Shown: positions 33,842-46,150, counted from the stretch's first letter. The stretch: DNA of 64,000 bases from Agelaius tricolor (GCA_023055355.1 JALJCS010000039.1:3039501-3103500); one strand, 5' to 3'. Translations and numbers: made by a program. The notes: a model not told the origin generated them from the sequence alone.

Positions 33842-34721
33842 TGTGAAATGCAAAGTTGTGTTTCCTGTCAGGTACACACAGGCAATGCGTGCATTTGTGA
33901 TTGCAATATGTGTGGAAACCAAACATGGGACACTTATAAAGTCAAATTCTAATAATAACTGAGGAAAGTAAAGCACGGAAGAAGGCCTTTGAACCTATCC
34001 TTTGTTCACAATTAACCTTTATAAATCTTAAGTTGATTTAGCATCATTTGAATTAAAGCTTTGAGGATGTTGCTTTTTGACAGGAACTTTCTGCTTGGAG
34101 CTAAGCCTTAAAGGGTTTTGCAGTAATAACCTTTTGAAGCATAATTTTAGAATATTTCTTGTAGAAAGGATCTTTGAAACTATAGCTTTAGAATATATAA
34201 AAAGGAAGCACGCTTATCTCACACCTTGACAAAACATGAAAAGCAGCTTGAGAAAGGAATATGAACATCAAGGCAAGGACTAATAGTTTCAACCAAGGGG
34301 AGCTGCACATCACTCTTATGAGATTTATAGTCCTTGCAATCAAAAGGTAAAGCCATGTCTGGAATCTGGACCCCACCAGCTGGGAGACTTCTTTCTTCGT
34401 TGGGAAGTTGGACCCCCCCCACCACCTGGGATACTCCTTTTCTGGGATACATCCTGAGAAAAACTAAATCACAATAGTGTATAGAATTGTGATGTAAAAA
34501 CTGGGAAGAGAAACTGCTGATGAGTAAAAATTGGGAAAAGAAACTGCTGAGAAAGCTTATGAGTGCCCCTATAAATACCTGTAAGCCTCAAAAAACGGTG
34601 TGCAGCTGGAGGGAAAGCTTCCCTCGCTGTACCCAGCGCTGTATTGCTCATACTTTACCAAAATAATTAATATATTGATTGCTGCTTGAATATTGGCCTA
34701 GTCAAGCTTCTCATTTATAAC
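33842..34721 (+). mobile_element. LTR family Z, left arm of inverted pair
   Basis: About 880 bp, starting TGTGAAATGCAAAG and ending CATTTATAACA. It has a TATAAATA at 34,571 and a cluster of A/T-rich poly(A)-like signals near 34,660. It aligns along its whole length with the reverse complement of 34,950-35,787. No matching target duplication was found. Confidence 0.75.
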
Positions 34722-34949
34722 ATTATTGTACTGATTTAGGTGCACTACCTTGCTTGTTTTTGCTTGTCACTAAAACCAAGGGCACAGTTTCATTGAATGT
34801 ATCATCTTACACTGTGGTTCCTTCATATTCCCAGTAAAAGAAGAACATTATTTCCAGTGATGTGTCTTTTATATTGCCTCAGTCAATTGGCAGAACATCA
34901 GGAGGCCCCTGAGGAGCTGGGGCAGTGGGAAGCCCTGAGGAATTGGGTG

Positions 34950-35787
34950 TGTTATGAATAAGAAGCTTGACTAGCCCAATATTCAAGCAATCAATTTATT
35001 ATTTAATATGGTAAAGTATGAGCAATACAGCGCTGGGTACAGTGGGGGAAGTGTTCCCTCCAACTGCACACCGATACTTGAGGGTTACAGGTATTTATAG
35101 GCGTACTCCTCAGCTTTTTCAGCAGTTTCTATTTCCAATTTTTACTCTTCAGCAAATTTTATTCCAAATTATTACATCACAATTCTATACACTATTGTGA
35201 TTTTAGTTTTTCTCAGGATGTATCTCAAAAGGAGTATCCCAGATGGTGGCGGTCCAGTTTCTGAAAGAAGAAAGACGAATCCCATCTGGTGGAGTCCAGC
35301 TCCCCAGATGTGGGTCCACCTTTTAATTGCAGAGACTATAAATCTAATAACAGTGATGTCCAGCTTCCCTTGGTCAAAACCATAAATCCTTGAGGTGATG
35401 TTGATCTTCCTTTCTCAAGCTGTTTTTCTCTGCTTCCATAAGGCGTGAAATAAGCATATTTCCTTTATATATATTCCAAAGGTATAGTTTCAAGGATACA
35501 AGTAATATTCTAAAATTATACTTCAAAAGGTTATTATTGCAGAGCTCTTTATGGATTAACTGCAAGCAAAAAGCAACATCCTTAACACCTTAATTCCAAT
35601 GCTCCTAAATCAACCAGGGTGAATTGCAAACAAAAGATAGGTTCAAAGGCCTTTTTCCATGCTTTATTTTCCTCAGTTATTATTAGAATTCACAGCTCTC
35701 CCATTGTCGGGGTCCACACATTTCGCACTCACAAATACACACGTCGCCTGTTTGTACCTGACATGGAACACAGCTTTGTATTTCGCA
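34950..35787 (-). mobile_element. LTR family Z, right arm of inverted pair
   Basis: Reverse-complement partner of the left arm, beginning TGTTATGAATAAG on the plus strand and ending TTTCGCA. The 228-bp spacer (34,722-34,949) shows no coding or viral motif. Together the arms form an imperfect inverted repeat of about 850 bp. Confidence 0.75.
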
Positions 35788-36448
35788 TCCTCAAGGTCTT
35801 CCTGGCAGCTGTGGCAAAAGTGGAGGCTCTGGAATTGCTTCCAAGGCCTGGCAGAGCTGCAGTCCCGGAGCCCTCTGTGCTCCCTGCTGGCCCCTCCATG
35901 CCCTCAGCCCCGCCATGCTCTCGGTGAAGCCCCAGCCCCCTTCAGTTTCTTCAGCCCCTCACAGTCCTCTCAGCCCCCTCAGTCCCTTCTGAGCCATCCA
36001 GTCCCCTTAGAGCTGCTACCCCGTCAGCCTGTGCCCCTTGCCTGTCACCTCAGTGCCACCATGGCCTCGGCTGCCCCACAGCCCTCAGCCCCAGCAGCAG
36101 CAGCTCAGGGTCACCATCCCTTCAGCGCCACCGCCCCCTGAGCCCCTCAGCCCCCTCTGTCTCCCCGTCCTTCAGCAGCTCCTCAGGGGACAGTGCCTGG
36201 GGCCAGCGGCAGCTCCCACCGCTCCAGGGACACCGGGGCTGGAAGTGCTGCTCCGCCCGGCCCAGCCACCAGCTCAGACCCAGCACAGGGACAGGGGACA
36301 CAGGGGGCACCGGGGCAAAAGCAAGAGGTGAAAAAGGCAGCCCAGGGGGGAAAGAGCTAAAAATGCAGCCTAGGCATACACAGCTCAATCTATGCATCTA
36401 AACTTCCACATACCTGTAACTAAAGAACTATGCACATTTCTAAATCTA
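35788..36448. other. C-rich low-complexity sequence
   Basis: From 35,800 to 36,330 the plus strand is rich in CCCCTCAGCC-like runs, giving Pro/Ser-rich artificial frames. I see no supported exon. Confidence 0.4.
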
Positions 36449-36585
36449 TATCTAAGCATCTAAATATAAGCATCTATATGTAGGCGTCTAAATTTAGGCA
36501 TCTAAATTTAGGCATCTAAATTTAGGCATCTAAATGTAGGCGTCTAAATGTAGGCATCTAAATTTTGGTGTCTAAATATGGGTAA
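36449..36585. repeat. 14-bp tandem repeat
   Basis: About nine units of AGGCATCTAAATTT with small variants (GCGT for GCAT, ATGT for ATTT). It lies about 170 bp left of the R2-like fragment. Short 3'-flank repeats of this kind can be part of an element tail, but the link is not proven. Confidence 0.85.
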
Positions 36586-36755
36586 TGAAGCCTCTGATCA
36601 GCCTTATCATAAAGCAGAGCAATAGGGATCAGGAGCTCAGTCCCTGGGTAGGGACCGGGTGCCCGAAGCTGGCTCGCTCATGCCAACGCCGCGGGGCTGC
36701 CATCTAGCAAGCATGGTGATTATCAGCTCTATAGTGATTGCAAGCTTTCAGGATT

Positions 36756-37582
36756 TCAGCTCTGCTTGCTAGGTAGTGGTGCCCCGGGCTTGAGGCTGCA
36801 GCAGACGGAGAGAGAGGAGAGGGAGAAGGCGCAGGCTGTTCCACACAGATGGCTTTGTTTGGGGAGGTCCGTGAAGGGTCCCTGCTCTTCTTCTTTCTCC
36901 CCTAATGGGGTACAGTATGCTTCTTTTATAGGGTTGGAAAGGATCCAAGCTTGACCCGTGAGACCCCTTAAGGTGTTCAATTAGGGCCAACATCGAGTTG
37001 AGCCGGGTACCACAGCAAGGACATGGTGGATTTTTGTCAGGAACAGTCACCTTCACGATGTCATCCGGTGCCTGTTCACTGCGGACCTCAGGCACTGGAG
37101 GCAATGCCTCTGGTGTACCCTCTTCCCCCTTCCCACTGCCTCCCTTCTCAAGTACATTCTGATCATCGTCCTTAGGGGGACTAGGATTTAAGTCGTCCCC
37201 CTCACTCAGTTGTGGTGTAGGCTGCTCAAACACCTCAGGAAACCCGTTCAACACCCCCCCATTAACAGAAACATGAACCACCCCCTGTACATGCTCCTGC
37301 AGATCTGACCTATATAGTTCTAAAGAGAAATTCACCAGCAAGCCCAATTCATTTTCTGTCAATTTGGTGGTTGTAGATGTTACAAAATCATCTCAGGAGG
37401 TCTGAGTGCCCACCGATACCCTAGTAAGGTGTAATGGCCGCCCCCAGTTTCCTCCTCCGAGAAACGGATTTGGATTTGGAATAGCCGAGTCATGACCAGA
37501 TTCAACATCGGGAATGGAATGGGTGGTCAGCCCACCTCCGAACCCGTCGCCCCTGTCCAACCAGGGGGCCAGGTTTCAGGTA
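36756..37582 (-). mobile_element. R2-type non-LTR retrotransposon, 5' portion
   Basis: On the minus strand 28S sequence stops three bases short of the canonical R2 target site (ACTATGACTCTCTTA, then foreign sequence from 37,582 leftwards). R2 inserts here in 28S genes, in 28S orientation, and small deletions at the 5' junction are common. The foreign part has a leader of about 200 nt, then a decayed frame (37,362 to about 36,769) with a C2H2 zinc finger near 37,030-36,960: CPCC, 12 residues, H, 4 residues, H (C-x2-C-x12-H-x4-H). R2 proteins begin with such fingers, which bind the 28S target. A TGA interrupts the frame upstream near 37,398, and the frame shifts after the finger. The RT and endonuclease parts are absent. 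Confidence 0.7.
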
Positions 37583-40500
37583 GTAAGAGAGTCATAGTTA
37601 CTCCCGCTGTTTACCTGCGCTTCATTGAATTTCTTCACTTTGACATTCAGAGCATTGGGCAGAAATCACATCGCGATGCTTTGTTTTAATTAAACAGTCG
37701 GATTCTGCTGGTCCGCACCAGTTCTAAGCCGGCTGCTAGGCACCGGCCGAGGTGGGGCGCCAGCCCGGGGACCCCCTCCAGGGACCCTCCCCCACGCAAA
37801 CTGCTCGGCTGACGCTGGCCACGGCCGCGCGCCGCGGGGACCCCGCCGGCAGGAACTGACGGGGCAGCGGCGTGCTACAACGATGGTGGCGGTCACCGCT
37901 GGGGCGCCGGCCAAGGCAAGGCGGAGGGCGGGTGGAGGGGAGGGCGGGCGATGGCCGCCGCAGATGGGGCGATCCAAGGGAAGGGCCCGGCGCGTGTCCA
38001 GAGTCGACGCCGCGCGCGCCCGCGCACGCCCCGGCACCTGGGCGGGCCACGCGGAGCGCACTCACCCGCGCGCGGTGCCTCGTCCTGCCGCGGCGCGCGC
38101 CCAGCCCCGCTTCGCGCCCCAGCCCGACTGACCCAGCCCTTAGAGCCAATCCTTATTCCGAAGTTACGGATCCGGATTGCCAACTTCCCTTACCTACATT
38201 GTTCCAACATGCCAGAGGCTGTTCACCTTGGAGACCTGCTGCGGATATGGGTACGGCCCGGCGCGAGTCTTACACCCTCTCCCCCAGATTTTCATGGCCC
38301 AGCGAGAGCTCACCGGACGCTGCCAGAACCGCGACACTTTCCAAGGCGCGGGCCCCTCTCTCGGGGCGAACCCTTTCCAGGGCGCCCAGCCCTTCACAAA
38401 GAAAAGAGAACTCTCCCCGGGGCTCCTGCCGGCTTCTCCAGGATCGGATGCATCACCGCACTGGGCGCCTCGTGGCGCCCGTCTCCGCCACTCCGGATTC
38501 AGGGATCTGAACCCGACTCCCTTTGCTGAGGGCGATGGAGGCCATCGCCCACTCTTTCGGAACGGCACTCGCCTATCGCTTAGGACCGACTGACCCATGT
38601 TCAACTGCTGTTCACATGGAACCCTGCTCCACTCCGGCCTTCAAAGCTCTCGTTTGAATATTTGCTACAACCACCAAGATCTGCACCTGCGGTGGCTCCA
38701 CCCAGGCCCACGCCCCAGGCTTCGAGGCGCACTGCAGTGGCCCTCCTACTCGTCGCGGCCTAGCCCCCGTGGGCATCACACTGCCGGTGACGGCTGGGTA
38801 TGGGCCCAACATTCCAGCACCATCCATTTTAAGGGCTAGTTGATTCGGCAGGTGAGTTGTTACATACTCCTTAGCGGATTCCGACTTCCATGGCCCCCGT
38901 CCTGCTGTCTAGATCAACCAACACCTTTTCTGGGCTCTGATGAGCGTCAGCATCAGGCGCCTTAACCCGGCGTTTGGTTCATCCCGCAGCGCCAGTTCTG
39001 CTTACCAAAAGTGGCCCACTGAGCACTCGCTTTCCAGGGCGTGGCTCCACACCAGCGAGCCGGCCCCCTTACCCATTCAAAGTCTGAGAATAGGTTGAGA
39101 TCGTTTCGGCCACAGGACTTCTAATCATTCCCTTTACCGGGTACAACTGCCCATTGCCGAGTGCCAGCTATCCTGAGGGAAACTTCAGAGGGAACCAGCT
39201 ACTAGATGGTTCAATTAGGCTTTCGCCCCTAGACCCGGGTCGGACGACCGATTTGCACGTCAGGACCACTACGGACCTCCACACAGAGTTTTCCTCTAGC
39301 TTCGCCCTGCCCAGGCATAGTTCACCATCTTTTGGGTCCTAGCACAGACGTTCACGCTCCACCTCCCCGGCCCCGCGAGGGGTTGGCGGGCGAGACGGGC
39401 CAGTGGTGCGCCCGGGGCTGCCAGGCGCGACACATGCCCCGGGATCCCACCTCAGCAGGGGCGCGGCAGCCCTCACCTTCATTGCACCGCGGGCTTTCAA
39501 TGACGGCCCCTGACTCGCACACCTGCTAGACTCCTTGGTCCATGTTTCAAGACGGGTTGGGTGGGTAGCTGACATCGCTGCGGACCCTGGGCGCCGGAGC
39601 ACGGCCCGTCAAGCCCGGCCCAGCAGCGCCATGCGGTTGGGGTGCACTGAGGACAGTCCGCCCTAGTTGACAGTGGTGCCGGGGGTCCGTGGGCTCGGCC
39701 CCTGCACCCCTGCATGAAACGCCGCACTGCGGGGACGCTGCCCCCACCCCCCCCACCGCCAGGAGGGGGAGGGCGGGGGAAAAGCGACGCCCCCAGCCAC
39801 GGCGCCGCCGACGGGGGGGAGGAGGGCGCTACGGCGGTCCTCTCCTGCGGCCCCGGGATTCAGCAAGACCTGCTGCCCGGGGGCTGTAACACCCGCCGCC
39901 GCTCGCACGGCGCTCGGCCACTTGCCCGCCAGAGGCCTTCCCAGACGACCCGGAGCTGGTCGTGGTGCACCGCCGCAGAGGAAATGTGCCCGGCCATGGC
40001 TGGCTGCAGGTCGGGTGGTGGTCCCTGCACCGGCCCGCCCCCCCGGCTCGCCCCCCGCACAGGGTTCACCCAGGGGACGGAAGGGAGGTGAAGGCAAGGA
40101 TCCGCCGAGCCCGCGCCGGCCGACCGCAACTCACCAAGTTGAATCCTCCGGGCGGACTGCACGGGCCCCGCCTGTTTACCTCTTAACGGTTTCACGCCCT
40201 CTTGAACTCTCTCTTCAAAGTTCTTTTCAACTTTCCCTTACGGTACTTGTTGGCTATCGGTCTCGTGCCGGTATTTAGCCTTAGATGGAATTTACCACCC
40301 GCTTTGGGCTGCATTCCCAAGCAACCCGACTCCGAGAAGCCCCGGGCCTGGCGTGCTGGGGGGTCAGTACCGGCCTCACACCATCCGCGGGCTGCGGCCT
40401 CAATCACAAGGACTTGGGTCCCCCGAGAGCTCCGCCGGGGAGGGGGGCTTCTGTACACCACATGTCCCACGCCCCACCGCGGGGTGGGGATTCAGCACTG

Positions 40501-40607
40501 GGCTCTTCCCTCCTCGCTCGCCGTTACTGAGGGAATCCTCGTTAGTTTCTTTTCCTCCGCTGACTAATATGCTTAAATTCAGCGGGTCACCACGTCTGAT
40601 CTGAGCT
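37583..40607 (-). rRNA. 28S rRNA, 5' part only, degenerate
   Basis: Starts at the ITS2 side with the conserved TGATCTGAGATCAGACGT-type junction (here altered just before 40,605) and TTCAGCGGGTC (plus strand). It continues through GGGCGAAAGA-, GGTTCCATGTGAACAGCAG- and GGAACAATGTAGGTAAGGG-type blocks to the GTAACTATGACTCTCTTA stretch at 37,600-37,583, where it ends at the R2 site. The 3' part with the peptidyl-transferase and sarcin-ricin regions is missing. A short block of conserved sequence near 37,673 is deleted, and scattered substitutions are seen throughout. Expansion segments are GC-rich. The product could not form a working large subunit. Confidence 0.9.
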
Positions 40608-41529
40608 TGCAATCCCAAAGCTCGGCCACGCCGCGCATGGGGGCGTGCGCGACGATGGCAGCCATGTCTCCCCCGCCCGCTACACCGCCAGTCCCCCCCT
40701 CCTCTCCGCGCTCCCGGAGGGAGCCAGAGAGAGAGAGTGCGCGTGCGCATGAGCGAGCGACGAGGAGATGGAGAGCCCCATCCTGGAGACGAGAACTGAA
40801 AAGGGAGTGGAGCAGAGACGGCCCCGCGCGGGAGGACTGGCCGGGCGGTGGCACGCACGACGGCATCAGTGGGGAGAGAGAGAGGAACGACGGCGCCCCT
40901 CGGCGCACCCCGAGACCGTGACAGAAGAGGAGGGGGCGGGCGAAGGGAGGACGGGGTCGGAACAACCATCCCCGGCGCTCTCGCCACGCGCGCGCGCTCG
41001 GAAGCATGGTACGGTACCGCCGCAGTTCCCACCCACAGACAGCTGCCGGTGCAGGGGGACGCTGGGGGCGAGGCCGTTCCTTGCCTCCCCTTCTCGCCCT
41101 CCTCTCTCTTTCTCTCTCGGCCCTTGGCAGCGCCTTTCGACACCGTCTCTCGCTCTCCCCAGGCTGCCGTGCCACCGCATCCACGGCACAGTCCTGGCGA
41201 AGACGAGCTCCACCCCAGCGGCTTGCTCCGGGAGCGGGGAGCAACGGAGTGCTCCACGAGTCTGCATTTAGGGGGACGAAGGCCCTGCACGGCAACGACA
41301 ATGACTGCGACGATGACGACCGCGACGACGACGACGCCCGCCGGGCCGCAGTGAAGGGATCGAGGCCTCCTAGGGAAACGCTTCCCTCACCGAACCCCTG
41401 ACTGCCTTCCCTCGGGCACCAGTGGTACGCCGCTGCTGCCACCGCCACCGCCGCCCGCTGCAGGCAACAGGCCAGAGAGGCGACCCCAGCTGTGCCACTA
41501 GCGTGGCCCCCGGATGGCTATTGATCATC
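40608..41529 (-). other. ITS2
   Basis: About 920 bp of GC-rich spacer between the 5.8S and 28S genes, with CT/GA-rich runs near 41,090-41,120 and a GAC-rich run near 41,300. Length fits a bird ITS2. Confidence 0.85.
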
Positions 41530-41686
41530 AAGCGATCCTCAGACAGGCGTAGCCCCGGGAGGAATCCGGGGCTGCACGTGCCTTCGAATGGTCAATGGTC
41601 AATGTGTCCTGCAATTCACATTAATTCTCACAGCTAGCTGCATTCTTCATCGACGCACGAGCCGAGTGATCTACCGCTAAGAGTTG
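41530..41686 (-). rRNA. 5.8S rRNA, degenerate
   Basis: 157 bp, the expected length, with TTAATGTGAATTGCAGGACA intact on the minus strand. 5.8S is nearly invariant among vertebrates, yet this copy differs at many positions: the 5' end reads CAACTCTTAGCGGTAG, the region after the AGGACACATTGA block is scrambled, and several CpGs have become TpG or CpA. That pattern suggests a silenced copy decaying by methylation. Confidence 0.9.
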
Positions 41687-44320
41687 TCTGGCTTTCGGGC
41701 ACTGCTCACGCCAAGCGGCCCCTTTTTTTGTTACTCTGGGGCCGAGGACGCGGGGGTGCGCGCCTGGCTTTGACCGTACGAGCACACAGAAACGGAAGGG
41801 GGAATAAAAACCAACTGGAGCAACCCACGCTCCGAAGGCCGGCCAAGACGTGGGGGAGCCTGCGCTCCTGATCGCCTCCCCCGCGAGGGGTGATGCCGAC
41901 CTCACAAATGCCGTCCTTCGGAGGCGGACCAGGCACCCGGGCTCGGCCTGGCCTCCACGCAGAGGGCCACACGGTGCGCGCTGAAATGCGGGAGGGCACA
42001 GCAGCCCGCCCGCGTCTCACTTTCACGGGATGACACGCACAAAACACACGGCACACGGCTGGGGGCGCGCGGCCATCGGCCCCCACACACGGCGGCTCTC
42101 CCTGGGCCCCCGACGCCGCGGGCCTCACGGAGTGCCACTGCGCCGCTGCGTGGCCGGCTTATCTCTTTCCCCACTGCACAGCCTTCCCCTGGCTCGAGAC
42201 GGCACGCAACAATGACCAGCCCCCGCCAGCACGCCTCCTGCGGGACCGCTCCCCTGCCGGGCGGGTGAGAGACCGGTGGACGCGCTCCGCCGCCAGCCTC
42301 GGAGGCGGGCGCCACCGAGAGCCAAGCTGGCATAGCCAGGGCCCAAGGCCTGCCGGACGGCAGACCCCGCCGCCACCGGGGGCCGCACTCCCAGGACCGC
42401 CACTGCCGCGTCGCACCGCCGGGGCCCCTTACCTCGGGCACGCGCCCGGCAGAAGGCAGGACGGCGCTGAGCTGGGGTGCAAGGCCTGCCCTCCTCGTTT
42501 GCACGCGGAGACCAGGCGGGGAGTAGTGCCCCCGCGGCTGCCCTGCGCGCCTTCCTGCGGCCCACACGCGGCCGGGAAGGGTGATGGAGGATGCGACGAG
42601 CGGGGCCCGGGACGGGACCGCCGCCGGCCGCCGGCGGGCGCCTTCCGGCTGACCGTCCCCGCAGGGAGGGACACCCGTCGAGCGGCGCCGTGGCTGCTCT
42701 GCACGGGATCGCCTGCGCTCGCGGGCCTCCGCCGCCGGAGGGCCCACCGAGCGCTCACCCCCACCAGCAGGCAGGCAGTCGAGCCAGGGGACGGCTGGCG
42801 GAGAATGGCGTTGCTGGTGCGCATTCGAGGAGAAAAGGCTCCTCGAGGGGAGGAGAGGTGCCGGACGCGGCGCCGCGCGCCAGAGACTACGGCGGCGGGT
42901 TGAGGAGAGAGAGCGCGGGTGGGCCCCAGGGGCCGCGACCCTGCGGCTGAGGAAGGGCAGAGAGGGCGCGCTCTCTGCCGGCGTCGCCCATTATGGCGAG
43001 GCGAGTGGCTCGGCCCCCATGAGCCACGGGGGGGGGGGGCAGGGCACCCCTCCCTGGCGCAGCACGGTTTACCCCCATGGCGCGGGCAGGACAACGACAG
43101 CGACGGACAAGCGCGGCCGGTGGCAACAGGACAACCACTGCAGGGGATCGGTGGGAGTAGCTGCTCCCCACCCCTCAGTGGCACCCCGCATGGCCACCAC
43201 CTGGTATGCCTGCTGCCACCGCCGCCAGCACTGCAGCCACCACGGCGGGCTACGCCGAGCTGCCCGAGTCTTTAAACCGCCGCCTGGCCCCGCCAGCCCC
43301 TTTCAGCAAACCCACAGCGTTTGACGACGCCGAGGGAAAAAAACTGGGGGGACCGCCGAGGCGCGGAGCGCTAGGTACCTGGCCCTGGGGCGAGGGAAAC
43401 GACCTGCATGGCCCCACCGGGGTGCTTCCCCTGCTGCTGCCTTTGGGGGAGTGTGCACCGGCGGGGGCGCGCCCGACATCTGCCGCCACCACTGCCACGT
43501 CCTTCTCGGAGCCCGGGGTTTCCCTCAGTAGCCCAGCGCTGCGCGCCCAAGAGGACCACTGTGGCTCAGGCCGCCCCACCACCCAGTTCCCTCGCCCTTG
43601 CCACCTCGGCCGCCGATGGGTGCCACAGCCGGATGGCTGGCCGTCGCTCGAGGGGCGCAGCAGCGATGGAAGGGACGGGCCCGCCTCCGGGAAGGGGCCG
43701 TGCCGAGCACCCCTCCCTCCTGACACTCGTGCGGCTATCTCGCGCGCACACTGAGGAGAGCCGAGCTTGGGAGAACTCGGGCCGTGCCAGGGCACCTGCA
43801 CGTGGCACGCTGGCAACCGGCGTTCGGCGGCGCCGGCCGTGGCGGCGAGAGGCTCGGGGGCCCGTGGCCGCGCCTCCGCTCTCTGGCAGGGACGGACCGG
43901 CAGCAGAGCGGCGCAAGGCTGGGGTGGGAGGGGTGGTGTGGGGGGCGGGGGGGCAGGCCGCTGCAACAGCGGTGAGCGTGCCATGCTACTAGGCCCGGCC
44001 GCAACGCACGGTGCAGCGCGGGGAGAGCCCCGCCTGTGTACACGGTGGCAGGCACGCGTGACACGCTTCACCACACCGAGCGGCTTTTCCCCCCTCTCCC
44101 AATTCCGACCGCCCACGCCCGGAGGTGCTGCACGCCTCCGGTCTCTCTCTCTCTGGGGCTGTGGCACGCGGCGAAGGGGAAGGGCGTGTGGCCCCCGGTG
44201 CTGACCGGGGCCGGCAGCTGGAGGCCGAGCGTGCGAATGGAGCAGGCGCGCGAATGATACTGCGCGCATGCGGCCAGCCAGACGGCCTGGCACAACGCGG
44301 CCGGGGCCAAGCCCCACCGG
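41687..44320 (-). other. ITS1
   Basis: About 2.63 kb of very GC-rich spacer between 18S and 5.8S. Vertebrate ITS1 of this length is typical of birds. All open frames here, including a 513-codon one on the minus strand that also reads into 18S, are by-products of GC richness. Confidence 0.85.
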
Positions 44321-44334
44321 TAATGATCCTTCCA

Positions 44335-44385
<51 letters not shown>

Positions 44386-44489
44386 GAGTTCGACCGTCTT
44401 CTCGACACTCCGGCAGGGCGGTGGCCGACCCCGCCGAGGCCGATCCGAGGACCTCACTAAAACCATCCAATCGGTAGTAGCGACAGGAA

Positions 44490-44535
<46 letters not shown>

Positions 44536-44969
44536 CACTTACTGGGAATTCCTCGTTCATGAGGAAGAATTGCAATCCCCGATCCCCACCACCAATGGGC
44601 TTCAACGGGATACCCGCGCCTGCTGGTGGAGGGTAGGCACAAGCTGAGCCAGTCAGTGTAGCGCGCGTGCGGCCCCGGACATCTAAGGGCATCACAGACC
44701 TGTTATTGCTCAATCTCGGGTGGCTGAACACCACTTGTCCCTCTAAGAAGTTGGACGCCGACCGCTCGGGGGTCGCGTAACTTGTTAGCATGCCAGAGTC
44801 TCATTCCTTATCAGAATTAACCAAGCAAATCGCTCCACCAACTAAGAACGGCCATGCACCACCACCCACGGAATCGAGAAAGAGCTCTCAGTCTGTCAAT
44901 CCTGTCCGTGTCTGGGCTGGGTGAGGTTTCCCATGTTGAGTCAAATTAAGCCGCAGGCTCCACTCCTGA

Positions 44970-45003
<34 letters not shown>

Positions 45004-46150
45004 TTTGCAACCTTTGCAATACTTCCCCCGGAACCCAAAGACTTGGGTTTCCCGGGAGCTGCCCGGCGGGTCATGGGAATAACGCCGCCGGATCACCAGT
45101 CGGCATTGTTTATGGTCGGAACTACGATAGTATCTGATCGTCTTCGAACCTCTGACTTTGGTTCTTGATTAATGAAAACATTCTTGGCAAATGCTTTTGC
45201 TCTAGGCTGTCTTGCACCGGTCCAAGAATTTCACCTCTAGCGGCACAATATGAATGCCCCTGGCCGTCCCTCTTAATCATGGCCCCGTTTCCGAAAACCA
45301 ACAAAATAGAACCTAAATCCTATTCCATTATTCCTAGCTGCAGTATGCCGGCGGCCAGCCTGCTTTGAACACTCTAATTTTCTCAAAGTAAACGCTTCGG
45401 GCCCCGCGGGACACTCAGCTAAGAGCATCGAGGGGGCACCGAGAGGCAGGGGCTGGGACAGGCGGTGGCTCGCCTCGCGCCGGACCGCCAGCTCGATCCC
45501 AAGATCCAACGATGAGCTTTTTAACTGCAGCAACTTTAAGATACGCTATTGGAGCTGGAATTACCGCGGCTGCTGGCACCAGATTTGCCCTCCAATGGAT
45601 CCTCGCTCAAGGATTTAAAGTGCGCTCATTCCAATTACAGGGCCTCGAAAGAGTCCTGTATTGTTATTTTTCGTCACTACCTCCCCGGGTCGGGAGTGGG
45701 TAATTTGCGCGCCTGCTGCCTTCCTTGGATGTGGTAGCCGTTTCTCAGGCTCCCTCTCTGGAATCGAACCCTGATTCCCCGTCACCCGTGGTCACCATGG
45801 TAGGCACAGACAGTACCATCAAAAGTTGATAGGGCAGACATTCGAATGGGTCATTGCCGCCACGGGGGCGTGCAATCGGCTCGAGATTATCTAGAGTCAC
45901 CAAAGCTGCCGGGCAGGCCCAGGTTGGTTTTGGTCTGATAAATACACGCATCCCCAGAGGTCAGCGCTCGTCGGCATGTATTAGCTCTAGAATTACCACA
46001 GTTATCCAAGGAGTGGGAGAGGAGCGACCAAAGGAGCCATAACTGATTTAATGAGCCATTTGCAGTTTTACTGTACTGCCCGTGTGTGCATAGACATGCA
46101 TGGCTTAAGCTTTGAGACAAGCATATGCTACTGGCAGGATCAACCAGGTA
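44321..46150 (-). rRNA. 18S rRNA, full length but degenerate
   Basis: 1830 bp from TACCTGGTTGATCCTGCCAG (46,150 leftwards) to GGAAGGATCATTA (44,321), the normal vertebrate length. Sequence near both ends and in many universal blocks is recognisable, but invariant positions are changed. The decoding-site strand reads GTACACACTTCCTGTCGC instead of GTACACACCGCCCGTCGC. The 3' end reads CCTGTGGAAGG instead of CCTGCGGAAGG. CGTTCGTTATCGG (plus strand) has become CATTCCTTATCAG. Many changes are CpG losses. I call it a pseudogene. Confidence 0.9.

Noticed and set aside
35619..36331. Pro/Ser-rich coding exon
   Set aside because: C-rich low-complexity DNA with frames open on overlapping phases; no splice or domain support.
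43250..44791. 513-codon open frame, minus strand
   Set aside because: Lies in ITS1 and the 3' end of 18S; a by-product of GC-rich rDNA.
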